A stretch of 64,000 bases of DNA from Flavobacterium solisilvae. Lineage in GTDB: Bacteria > Bacteroidota > Bacteroidia > Flavobacteriales > Flavobacteriaceae. Positions within the stretch are counted from its first letter, which is position 1. Each line of letters starts with the position of its first letter. Made by a program: the position numbers and the translations under genes. The stretch covers positions 18,584-82,583 of the forward strand of contig NZ_JAAMPT010000199.1 in assembly GCF_012911605.1 (NCBI RefSeq), given 5' to 3'. The notes beneath the pieces are model-generated. The model saw only the letters and a program-made list of their open reading frames with translations. It had not been told where the DNA came from and searched no databases. Of the stretch, positions 52,636 through 59,836 are shown piece after piece.

Positions 52636-52665
52636 ATTTATAGCAGGCAAATACCTGCTATAAAT
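52636..52665. other. Perfect 12-bp hairpin between small secreted protein and GLPGLI gene (cassette 2)
   Basis: ATTTATAGCAGG (52636-52647) and CCTGCTATAAAT (52654-52665) are perfect arms with a 6-nt loop. It lies 11 nt after the stop of the 89-residue protein gene. On the minus strand an A-run follows, so it is not an intrinsic terminator in that direction; on the plus strand a T-run precedes it. Its position matches the hairpin of cassette 1. Confidence 0.7.
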
Positions 52666-52676
52666 CAAGGTTTAAA

Positions 52677-52946
52677 TTATAGACATGTATTTGCAGATAA
52701 TGTTGCTTGAGCTTTAGCTTTATCGCAGGCTTTGCCTCGATCTACTTCATAGTCACCACTAGATGGAACTGATGCTGTTGCACTACTACTGTTGACTGTG
52801 CCGTCTGGACATGTATTTGTTACTCTTCTTGTACAAGAAACGGTTCCTGCAGTCTTGTCTTCTTTTGAAACGTTTACTGTATTTTCTGCCATCGAAACGC
52901 TGCTAAAAGCTACTAGTGCTACAGCACTAAAAAATAATTTTTTCAT
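52677..52946 (-). CDS. Small secreted four-cysteine protein, 89 residues (cassette 2)
   Basis: A signal peptide (LFFSAVALVAFSSVSMA) is followed by about 68 residues rich in Ser, Thr, Ala and Asp. The four cysteines (SCTRR, NTCPDG, KACDKA and NTCL at the C-terminus) could form two disulfides. It has no lipobox and no recognised family. It starts cassette 2 and has a leader hairpin upstream and a perfect hairpin downstream. Strong expression relative to the downstream genes would be expected from that layout. A secreted peptide, adhesin or structural protein are all possible. Confidence 0.78.
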   Translation of the reverse strand: MKKLFFSAVALVAFSSVSMAENTVNVSKEDKTAGTVSCTRRVTNTCPDGTVNSSSATASVPSSGDYEVDRGKACDKAKAQATLSANTCL

Positions 52947-52993
52947 TTTGTTTAATTAAAGTTAATAAAAAATTTCCAATCACAAAATTTATA

Positions 52994-53019
52994 GTCGTTG
53001 TGTTTAGGTTTTGCCCGAC
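52994..53019 (-). promoter_or_regulatory. Leader hairpin and shared motif of the four-cysteine protein gene
   Basis: GTCG (52994-52997) pairs with CGAC (53016-53019), and 53001-53014 reads TGTTTAGGTTTTGC. That 14-mer agrees at 11 positions with 7264-7277 and at 10 with 48250-48263. The element ends 47 nt upstream of the start codon. Confidence 0.45.
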
Positions 53020-53146
53020 TTACAGATTTTAAGTAATGCTAACAATATGTTATGTTTCATAACCATTCCGTCATATTTCTCGTTTTCTTTTATCGATAAC
53101 GAAATCATCAGGCAATGTATTGCATCACTTTTTCTAAAACTGTATT

Positions 53147-53341
53147 TTAATTGCCACCTTCATTAGATGGAGGATTGTCATTATGTTTGTCTTTACCCCA
53201 ATCTGGTTTAGGATCAGGTTCTGAATCTCGTTCTAGGAATGCGTTATTACTATTTGAGTTTTGTGTATTCGTTTCTAATTCATCTATTGTACATGAAACA
53301 AAACACCACACGATTCCTATCAACAAAGCATATTTTTTCAT
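53147..53341 (-). CDS. Small 64-residue lipoprotein with acidic Pro-rich tail
   Basis: This is a lipoprotein signal with lipobox FVSC (Cys17), then about 47 residues that are disordered-looking: ELETNTQNSNSNNAF, then a charged Pro/Asp/Lys/Asn tail (PDPKPDWGKDKHNDNPPSNE) ending in EGGN. No family recognised. It resembles in size and tail composition the 55-residue lipoprotein at 7061-7228; both lie next to a TPR-type membrane regulator. It is the gene nearest the divergent TPR-AraC regulator, with 200 bp between its stop and the four-cysteine gene. Confidence 0.72.
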   Translation of the reverse strand: MKKYALLIGIVWCFVSCTIDELETNTQNSNSNNAFLERDSEPDPKPDWGKDKHNDNPPSNEGGN

Positions 53342-53368
53342 AATTATTTTTTATACGATTAAACAATT

Positions 53369-53392
53369 ATGAACGCTGCCGGCTTTGTTCAT
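53369..53392 (-). promoter_or_regulatory. Leader hairpin of the 64-residue lipoprotein gene
   Basis: ATGAAC (53369-53374) and GTTCAT (53387-53392) are perfect 6-bp arms around a GC-rich loop containing GCCGGC. It lies 27 nt upstream of the start codon. Confidence 0.4.
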
Positions 53393-53439
53393 TTATATCA
53401 TCAAACTAAAGAAGGTTTTTTGTTTTTTTCAAACGATGT

Positions 53440-53476
53440 AACCTTGAATTCTTAAATTTTTTAAGAATTCAAGGTT
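53440..53476. promoter_or_regulatory. 17-bp perfect palindrome in the divergent promoter region
   Basis: Two 17-bp arms, 53440-53456 and 53460-53476 (AACCTTGAATTCTTAAA and its exact complement), surround TTT. It lies between the divergent lipoprotein and TPR-AraC genes, 57 bp upstream of the regulator's -33 element. The position suits an operator for the regulator or a bidirectional terminator; a T-rich stretch follows on the plus strand. Confidence 0.7.
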
Positions 53477-53533
53477 GTGTTTTTGTATTTAATTAATTGA
53501 TTTTAAATTCTTTGTAAATAATTATCGATGTTT

Positions 53534-53565
53534 TTGAAGAAATAAAAAATAAACACTTAAATTTG
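53534..53565 (+). promoter_or_regulatory. Promoter TTG-N21-TAAATTTG of the TPR-AraC regulator
   Basis: TTG (53534-53536), 21 nt, TAAATTTG (53558-53565) fits the consensus. The leader would be about 15 nt before ATG 53588. Confidence 0.65.
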
Positions 53566-53587
53566 TTTAAAATCGTAAGTTTTTTGT

Positions 53588-55309
53588 ATGTTTTTTGTGC
53601 TTAAAAACCGTTTCTTATTTATTTCTTTTTATTTACTGATGGTATTTTCAGGAAATGTATTCGCGCAAAAAAAGGATTCGTTATCTAAATATTCATACGT
53701 TGATTTACATTATCGCATTATGGATGCCGAAAAGGATTCGCTTCGACTGCATACCTATCTTAAAGAATATAAACAAAGAGCTTTTAGAGAGAAAAATGAC
53801 GAAAGAATAAGTGCTTACTATAAGAATTTTGTCTTTCAGCAAAAAGCGGAAGAACGTTTAGTTTTTATAGACAGTGCGTTGCCTTATGCTTTTAAAACTA
53901 AAGATAAAGCAGTAATTGGTGATGTCTATCTTACCAAAGGAACATTGTTTTATAGTATGAAAGATTTTCAAAAAGCATTAGATAATTACTTGAAAGCTAA
54001 TGGATATATCTCTCAAACCGATGATGTGTATAATAAAAAGCGCATCAAGTATAAAATTGGAATTGTTAAAAACTATTTGGGTTATTATGCGGATGCAGCT
54101 AGTTTATTTCAAGAATGTATTGATTATTATAGTCAAGACGAAACGTATAATATGCAAAGAGGTTATGTGAGTTCACTTGAAGGTTTGGCTTGGTCTTATA
54201 CCAAAATGAATCGAGTTAAGAAAAGTAACCAAGTTTTACAAACCGCATTGCGTTCAGTTGAAAAAAATAATTTTTCTAAACTCGATGAACATTATCTTGT
54301 TTTTAAACAAGGAATCAATGATTATTTCTTGAAAAATTATAGCGAAGGAATTCGTAAAATAGAGCAAAAAATACCTTTTTTGTATGAAAACGAAGATTTT
54401 GCATGGGCAACAGTGGGTAACTTTTATATTGGACAATCTTATTGGGATATGAACGAAAAAGAAAAAGCAATATCCTATTTTGAAAAAGTAAACCAAGTAT
54501 TTGAAACCAAAAAATATACACATCCCGATGTAAGGAAAAGTTATGAGTTACTAATTTCTCATTATAAATCAAAAAATGATAAGAATAAACAGTTGTATTA
54601 TATAGAACAATTGGTAAAAGCGGATAGTATTTACAGTCAAAATCACAAACATCTTATTCATAAAATACATAAAGAATATGAAACCAAAGATTTGTTGCAA
54701 GTCAAAAAAGAATTGGAAAGGTCATTGTTTGTTGAAAAATATAAAACAGGAATAATTTCTGGAGTAGCTTTTTTAATCCTAATTGTAAGTTTGGTAGTTT
54801 ATTTTCAACAGAATAAGAAAGCAAAAAAAGTAGCACAAGAATTAATTAGAAAGATTGAAAGCATGCAAAAGCAAATTGTAGCTTCGTCTGAAGAACTCAA
54901 AATTATACCAAAGACAACAAATAGTATTAATGACGAAATAGTGTTAAAAATTTTAGAAAAATTAACTGGTTTTGAACAGAAACAAAAATTTTTAAAACCA
55001 GATGTTACGTTAGAAAAAGTAGCAAAAGAGTTTGGAACAAATACAACATATCTTTCCTCAGTAATCAATTCACATAAAAATCAAAAATTTAATGATTACG
55101 TTAATAGCTTAAGGATAAATTATCTTACTAAAGAAATGGTAACCAACAGTGCTTCTGACTTTTTTAAGTATTCCATGGATGGAATAGCAAAACATCTAGG
55201 GTTTAAAAATGAAGATACTTTTTCAAGAGTTTTTTATAAACATACAGGTATAAAACCTTCGGTATTTATTAAAGAACTTCTTGATAAACGATATTTAATG
55301 AGCGCTTAA
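53588..55309 (+). CDS. Membrane-anchored TPR regulator with cytoplasmic AraC-type HTH
   Basis: The 573-residue protein has an N-terminal signal (FISFYLLMVFSGNVFAQ), about 350 extracytoplasmic residues of TPR-like repeats (KGTLFYSMKDFQKALDNYLK, IGQSYWDMNEKEKAISYFEK), one transmembrane helix (IISGVAFLILIVSLVVYF, about 390-408) and a C-terminal AraC-family DNA-binding region. In that region the first HTH is VTLEKVAKEFGTNTTYLSSV, and the second contains GIAKHLGFKNEDTFSRVFYK followed by HTGIKPS. This is a one-component transmembrane sensor regulator known in Bacteroidetes. It is divergent from the small lipoprotein and the two cassettes, which are its likely targets by position. Confidence 0.9.
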   Translation: MFFVLKNRFLFISFYLLMVFSGNVFAQKKDSLSKYSYVDLHYRIMDAEKDSLRLHTYLKEYKQRAFREKNDERISAYYKNFVFQQKAEERLVFIDSALPYAFKTKDKAVIGDVYLTKGTLFYSMKDFQKALDNYLKANGYISQTDDVYNKKRIKYKIGIVKNYLGYYADAASLFQECIDYYSQDETYNMQRGYVSSLEGLAWSYTKMNRVKKSNQVLQTALRSVEKNNFSKLDEHYLVFKQGINDYFLKNYSEGIRKIEQKIPFLYENEDFAWATVGNFYIGQSYWDMNEKEKAISYFEKVNQVFETKKYTHPDVRKSYELLISHYKSKNDKNKQLYYIEQLVKADSIYSQNHKHLIHKIHKEYETKDLLQVKKELERSLFVEKYKTGIISGVAFLILIVSLVVYFQQNKKAKKVAQELIRKIESMQKQIVASSEELKIIPKTTNSINDEIVLKILEKLTGFEQKQKFLKPDVTLEKVAKEFGTNTTYLSSVINSHKNQKFNDYVNSLRINYLTKEMVTNSASDFFKYSMDGIAKHLGFKNEDTFSRVFYKHTGIKPSVFIKELLDKRYLMSA

Positions 55310-55331
55310 TACACAACCACTTTTTATTCAA

Positions 55332-56054
55332 TCACATTTTATGAATAATAAAAATAGTAGGTCGGTTGTGTAAATCGACCTTTGTTTTTTTCCAATCGGC
55401 TACGCGAAGTGTTTTAATGTATTCGGTTGGTAAAGTAATGTCGGCGGCAATGCACAAATGCGTGTTGGGTTGCAAGATTTGAACTAAATCTTCCATCAGT
55501 TTGTTATTTCGATATGGCGTTTCAATAAAAATCTGGGATTGATTTTTGGAGTTCGATAGATTTTCAAAACTTTTCAATGCTGATTTTTTTTCGCCTTTAT
55601 CAATAGGTAAATAACCGTTAAAAGCAAAATTTTGTCCATTCATTCCGCTTGCCATCATGGCCAATAAGATAGAAGATGGACCAACTAGCGGTACGACTTG
55701 AATGCCATTTTCATGCGCTAATTTCACAATAACCGCACCAGGATCAGCAACGCCAGGACAACCAGCTTCACTCATTAAACCAATGTTTTCTCCATTTAGA
55801 CAAGGCGAAAGCATAGCTTTATGTTCTGTTGCTTCGGTTCTTTTGTTTAGAAGTGAAATTTTTAAATCGGCTTGAACCTTTTCGGGATGAATGGCTTTGA
55901 TGAATTTTCGAGCGGTTTTTTCGTTTTCAACAATATACGTACCGATGAAATCAATTGCTCTTTTTACCGTTTGAGGCAAAACATCATCGGGATTATTTTC
56001 GCCCAAAGTTGTTGGAATTAAGTATAGTTTCCCTTTTAATGGAGTTGTTTTCAT
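55332..56054 (-). CDS. SAM-dependent methyltransferase of the tetrapyrrole methylase/RsmI superfamily
   Basis: This 240-residue cytoplasmic protein starts GKLYLIPTTLGE and contains IGLMSEAGCPGVADPGAVIV, VVPLVGPSSILLAMMASGMN, FAFNGYLPID and IFIETPYRNNKLMEDLVQIL. These match the RsmI-type tetrapyrrole methylase fold. Two RsmI-like proteins are common in Bacteroidetes, and this shorter form lacks the C-terminal region of true RsmI, so I do not give the 16S C1402 2'-O activity as certain. It lies 3 bp after the LMW-PTP gene in a dnaA-linked group. Confidence 0.88.
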   Translation of the reverse strand: MKTTPLKGKLYLIPTTLGENNPDDVLPQTVKRAIDFIGTYIVENEKTARKFIKAIHPEKVQADLKISLLNKRTEATEHKAMLSPCLNGENIGLMSEAGCPGVADPGAVIVKLAHENGIQVVPLVGPSSILLAMMASGMNGQNFAFNGYLPIDKGEKKSALKSFENLSNSKNQSQIFIETPYRNNKLMEDLVQILQPNTHLCIAADITLPTEYIKTLRVADWKKTKVDLHNRPTIFIIHKM

Positions 56055-56057
56055 TGG

Positions 56058-56525
56058 TTACGAATGTTTTTCAATCAATTTTTTTGCCAAAATATCACAA
56101 GTTTCGTCCAGCATTTGATATACCATGTCAAATCCGTTTTGAAGTCCGTAATAAGGATCGGGAACATCAACATTTTCACCAGGAAACAATTGGTTCAAGA
56201 TTAAATCTACTTTGGCTTTTTGTTCCTCATTTTTAGCTAATTCGATAACGTTATCATAATTGGAATTGTCCATCACGAAGATATAGTCAAAAGCATCAAA
56301 GTCTTTTGAAGTAAACTGTCTTGCTTTTTGGTTTGAAATGTTTAAACCGTTTTTCAAAGCTGTATCGATGGAACGTTTGTCGGGTTGTTTGCCGATGTGA
56401 TAATTTCCTGTTCCAGCAGAGTCGATATAGAATTTATCTTTGGGTAATTTAGAAGCTAAAATTCCTTCTGCCAATGGCGAACGGCAAATGTTTCCCAGAC
56501 ATACCATTAGAATTTTTACAGACAT
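56058..56525 (-). CDS. Low-molecular-weight protein tyrosine phosphatase
   Basis: This 155-residue cytoplasmic phosphatase has the P-loop CLGNICRSPLAEG near its N-terminus (nucleophile C9, R15) and the acid loop VPDPYYG near 120. Both are intact, so it should be active on phosphotyrosine or small phosphorylated substrates. The substrate is unknown. It is transcribed in the same direction as dnaA, 42 bp downstream, but a terminator lies between. Confidence 0.93.
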   Translation of the reverse strand: MSVKILMVCLGNICRSPLAEGILASKLPKDKFYIDSAGTGNYHIGKQPDKRSIDTALKNGLNISNQKARQFTSKDFDAFDYIFVMDNSNYDNVIELAKNEEQKAKVDLILNQLFPGENVDVPDPYYGLQNGFDMVYQMLDETCDILAKKLIEKHS

Positions 56526-56541
56526 AATTGAATAAAAAAAG

Positions 56542-56563
56542 AGCGAGTTTTTTAAAACTCGCT
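56542..56563 (-). terminator. Intrinsic terminator after dnaA
   Basis: AGCGAGTTTT (56542-56551) and AAAACTCGCT (56554-56563) are perfect 10-bp arms, followed on the minus strand by CTTTTTTT. Confidence 0.88.
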
Positions 56564-56567
56564 TGGA

Positions 56568-57995
56568 TTATAAGGATAATTTTTTGTGAATATCTTCTAC
56601 AAATTTTTTGAATTGTTTGTCGGTAGAAACTAGATTGTCAACGGTTTTACAAGCGTGCAAAACGGTAGCGTGATCACGATCGCCAATTTGGGAACCGATA
56701 TTTGCCAATGAAGCTTTGGTGAATTTTTTAGCAAAAAACATAGCTAATTGTCTGGCTTGTACTACGTGACGTTTTCTCGTTTTAGATTGCAAAGTGTCAA
56801 CATCTAACTGGAAATAATCCGAAACTACTTTTTGGATATAATCGATAGAAATTTCTCTTTTTACGTTTTTAACAAATTTCTCTACGATACTTTTTGTTAA
56901 ATCCAAAGTCACTTCCTTTTTATTGAAAGAAGATTGAGCAATCAATGAAATAATTGCGCCTTCCAATTCACGAACGTTAGACTTGATATTTCTAGCTACA
57001 TATTCAATGATTTCATCTGGCATTTCAACACCATCACGATACAAAATGTTTTTCAAAATTGAAATTCTAGTTTCGTAATCCGGTTGATGTAATTCGGCAG
57101 ATAAACCCCATTTGAAACGAGATAATAAGCGTTGCTCAATATCTTGCATATCAACAGGTGCTTTATCCGAAGTAAGAATTACTTGTTTTCCGTTTTGGTG
57201 TAAATAATTGAAAATATGGAAGAAAACGTCTTGCGTTCCTGATTTTCCTGAAAGGAATTGAACATCATCAATAATCAATACATCAATTAATTGATAAAAA
57301 TGAATGAAATCATTACGGTTATTTTTCTTTACCGAATCGATGTATTGTTGTGTAAATACTTCTGCAGAAATGTATAAAACGGTTTTTTCTGGATATTTAT
57401 CTTTAATTTCAACACCAATTGCGTGAGCAAGATGTGTTTTTCCTAAACCAACACCACCAAAAATCAATAACGGATTGAATGATGTTCCGCCAGGTTTATT
57501 AGCAACTGCCATACCTGCTGAACGAGCCAAACGGTTAGAATCTCCTTCAAGGAAATTGTCAAAACTATAATTTGGATTAAGTTGCGATTCAATTTTTAAA
57601 TTTCTAATTCCTGGAATTACAAAAGGGTTTTTGAGTTCAGGATTTAGGTTTTTGAACGGTGCGTCAACTTCTTGCGATTTAATTGGACTTCTGTGTGCGC
57701 TTGGTAATTGTTCTGTGAATGGTTGTTTGTTACCATAAGTGTTCTCCATTTTGATTTTATAGAGTAACTTTGCATTTTTACCAAGTTCTTTTGTTAAGGC
57801 AACCTTTAGCAGTTTCACATAATGTTCTTCAAGCCATTCGTAGAAAAATTTACTTGGTACTTGAATATACAAAGCGTTATCTGTAAGTTCAACTGACTTA
57901 ATCGGTTCAAACCAAGTTTTGAAAGCTTGCTCTTGAATGTTGTCCTTTATAAATGCTAGACAGTTTTCCCATACCGATTGCGCAGTTTTGCTCAT
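56568..57995 (-). CDS. dnaA: Chromosomal replication initiator DnaA
   Basis: I chose ATG 57995 (MSKTAQSVWENCLAFIKDN), the conserved start; the frame runs 15 codons further upstream. The 475-residue AAA+ ATPase has domain I (1-75), a short linker, Walker A GGVGLGKTH (about 180-188), Walker B VLIIDDVQFLSG, the sensor region and C-terminal domain IV with the signature IGDRDHATVLHACKTV. It binds DnaA boxes and opens oriC. A thioesterase gene is divergent upstream and LMW-PTP follows. Confidence 0.97.
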   Translation of the reverse strand: MSKTAQSVWENCLAFIKDNIQEQAFKTWFEPIKSVELTDNALYIQVPSKFFYEWLEEHYVKLLKVALTKELGKNAKLLYKIKMENTYGNKQPFTEQLPSAHRSPIKSQEVDAPFKNLNPELKNPFVIPGIRNLKIESQLNPNYSFDNFLEGDSNRLARSAGMAVANKPGGTSFNPLLIFGGVGLGKTHLAHAIGVEIKDKYPEKTVLYISAEVFTQQYIDSVKKNNRNDFIHFYQLIDVLIIDDVQFLSGKSGTQDVFFHIFNYLHQNGKQVILTSDKAPVDMQDIEQRLLSRFKWGLSAELHQPDYETRISILKNILYRDGVEMPDEIIEYVARNIKSNVRELEGAIISLIAQSSFNKKEVTLDLTKSIVEKFVKNVKREISIDYIQKVVSDYFQLDVDTLQSKTRKRHVVQARQLAMFFAKKFTKASLANIGSQIGDRDHATVLHACKTVDNLVSTDKQFKKFVEDIHKKLSL

Positions 57996-58182
57996 AAGAT
58001 TAATAAAAAAAATGTTATTATTGTTAGATTTTTTTAACAAAAATGAAGACGAAAACCTTCATTGTTTTTGGGGTAACAAATATGTGAATAAAATATTTTA
58101 AAAAAAATTAAATTGGTATTGATTTTTTAAAAATATTGTTGTAAAGAAAATAAAAATATAATTTAAACTATATAAAAAAAGT
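57996..58182. other. AT-rich dnaA upstream region with one DnaA box; possible autoregulatory or origin region
   Basis: The 187-bp region is extremely AT-rich and contains TGTGAATAA at 58083-58091, the complement of TTATTCACA, which fits the DnaA-box consensus TTATNCACA. I find only one box, so origin function is not established; autoregulation of dnaA is equally likely. Cumulative GC skew would be needed and cannot be computed here. Confidence 0.35.
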
Positions 58183-58587
58183 ATGAAAGAACATAAAGTT
58201 CAGCTAAGAGTTAGATATTCTGAAACAGACCAAATGGGAGTTGTTTATCACGGTAGTTATGTGCCTTATTTTGAGATTGGACGCGTGGAATGGCTTAGAA
58301 ACAAAGGGATTTCATATAAAGAGCTTGAAGAAAGCGGAATTGCGTTACCCATAGTTTCTATGCATTTAAATTACAAAAAACCAGCACGTTATGACGACTT
58401 ACTTACAGTGATAACTAAGTTCAAGTCGCAAAGCTCTGTTAAGGTGGAATTTGATTGTGAAATTCGTAACGAAAATGATGAGTTATTAACAACGGCTCAT
58501 TTTATATTGGTTTTTGTGGATGTAAAATTAGGAAAACCAGTCGTTCCGCCGAAGCATATTTTAGAATTGTTTAACGAACTAGAATAA
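58183..58587 (+). CDS. Hotdog-fold acyl-CoA thioesterase (YbgC/4HBT type)
   Basis: This 134-residue enzyme has the motif RYSETDQMGVVYHGSYVPYF with the catalytic aspartate/tyrosine region typical of the YbgC/4-hydroxybenzoyl-CoA thioesterase family, then a helix EIGRVEWLRNKG and strands through FVDVKLGKPVVPP. It hydrolyses short acyl-CoA thioesters. It is monocistronic and divergent from dnaA, 187 bp apart, in the arrangement usual for Flavobacterium. Confidence 0.92.
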   Translation: MKEHKVQLRVRYSETDQMGVVYHGSYVPYFEIGRVEWLRNKGISYKELEESGIALPIVSMHLNYKKPARYDDLLTVITKFKSQSSVKVEFDCEIRNENDELLTTAHFILVFVDVKLGKPVVPPKHILELFNELE

Positions 58588-58597
58588 TCGTTAGGAA

Positions 58598-59200
58598 TTA
58601 TATATTTTTTATCCCGATTTCAAACAAATTATTAAAAATGTCGAAAATCATTTCGGCATTTTTTTTTCGGGTTGAAATGATGATTTTGCAACTTTCATTC
58701 ATCTCTTGAGAAACAATAGTTAAGTTTTTTTCTTTGATAACTCGCATTACTTTATTCATGTTTTTATATTCAAAAGTAACTTCAAAAGAAACATCGATGG
58801 TTTTTTCGATTATTTCAGCTTCAGCTAATGCCATTTGTGCTGCAGTTCGATAAGCAGAAATCAATCCGCCGACGCCAAGTTTTACTCCACCAAAAAATCG
58901 GACAACAACGACTAAAACATTGGTTACACCAAAGGATTGAATTTGTCCATAAATTGGCATTCCAGCAGAATTGCTCGGTTCGCCATCGTCGTTTGCTCTA
59001 AAATATAGGGTTTCAGTTCCAAGTTGAAAGGCATAGCAAAAGTGAACCGCGCCGTGATGTTGCTTTCTTAAAACGTCTAAATGTTCTTTGATTTCCTCTT
59101 CATTGGTTACAGGAAATGCGTAACCGAAAAATTTACTGTTTTTCTCTTTATACAGGATTTCGGGCGACGAAAAGGCAATCGTATTATAGGTATCTTTCAA
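58598..59200 (-). CDS. YigZ/IMPACT-family protein
   Basis: This 200-residue cytoplasmic protein contains HHGAVHFCYAFQLG, RANDDGEPSNSAGMPIYGQI, VTNVLVVVVRFFGGVKLGVG and GLISAYRTAAQMALAEAEI, the full UPF0029/IMPACT signature. Relatives act in translation-related stress or have no proven enzyme activity. It is convergent with the thioesterase gene (10 bp) and 24 bp downstream of a HAD phosphatase gene on the same strand. Confidence 0.92.
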   Translation of the reverse strand: MKDTYNTIAFSSPEILYKEKNSKFFGYAFPVTNEEEIKEHLDVLRKQHHGAVHFCYAFQLGTETLYFRANDDGEPSNSAGMPIYGQIQSFGVTNVLVVVVRFFGGVKLGVGGLISAYRTAAQMALAEAEIIEKTIDVSFEVTFEYKNMNKVMRVIKEKNLTIVSQEMNESCKIIISTRKKNAEMIFDIFNNLFEIGIKNI

Positions 59201-59224
59201 AGGAATTGAAAATTTTGGCTGAAA

Positions 59225-59836
59225 TTATTGTAGTGGTAAGTGTTTTTGATCAAACAAATTGACAACATCTTCTTTACCTACTTGCAAATTCCAAACGTGT
59301 ATTCCTAAAGCTTCAGCAGCATCGGTGTTTTCTTTTTTGTCATCCACAAAAAGCGTACGTTTTGGCGATAAATCGTGTTTGTTTAAAATGGTAGTGAAAA
59401 TTTCGGGTTGCGGTTTTCGCATTCCCATTTCGTATGAATAATATACTTTTTCAAAACAACGATAAAAATCAGTGTAGAAAGACATGCCAACTTTGTGTTC
59501 AAATCGATTTATGTGGATTGAATCCGTATTGGTCAATAAAAATAAGCGATAACGCGTAGAAAGCATTTGTAAGAATTCCAATCGATACAGCGGAAAATCG
59601 CCGATAATTGAATTCCAAGCTTTGATAATTTCTTCCAAACTTGCATTTGGAATAAATTTTTGAAAACTTTCTATAAATTGTAATTCGGTGATTTGCCCTT
59701 TTTCAAACGAATCATTTTTTGCTATTAATTCTTCATTTGGTCCATTCAATCCTAGTTTTTTAAATTCTTCGATTGATTTTTCTTTTTCCAAATTGATGAA
59801 AATATCACCAAAATCAAAAATAATTGCGTTAATCAT
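59225..59836 (-). CDS. HAD-superfamily hydrolase
   Basis: This 203-residue cytoplasmic hydrolase has motif I IIFDFGDIFINLE (nucleophile D8, with G/D replacing the usual DxD acid in the way of YihX-like members), motif II LLTNTDS, a lysine in GMRKPQPEIF and motif IV LFVDDKKENTDAAEALGI. Such enzymes remove phosphate from sugar phosphates or nucleotides; the substrate is unknown. It overlaps ribD by 8 bp and may supply the missing phosphatase step of riboflavin synthesis, which is an inference from the overlap. Confidence 0.9.
   Translation of the reverse strand: MINAIIFDFGDIFINLEKEKSIEEFKKLGLNGPNEELIAKNDSFEKGQITELQFIESFQKFIPNASLEEIIKAWNSIIGDFPLYRLEFLQMLSTRYRLFLLTNTDSIHINRFEHKVGMSFYTDFYRCFEKVYYSYEMGMRKPQPEIFTTILNKHDLSPKRTLFVDDKKENTDAAEALGIHVWNLQVGKEDVVNLFDQKHLPLQ

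Noticed and set aside
56568..58182. Firm call of oriC at dnaA
   Set aside because: Only one DnaA box was found and skew could not be computed; in Bacteroidetes the origin is not always next to dnaA.
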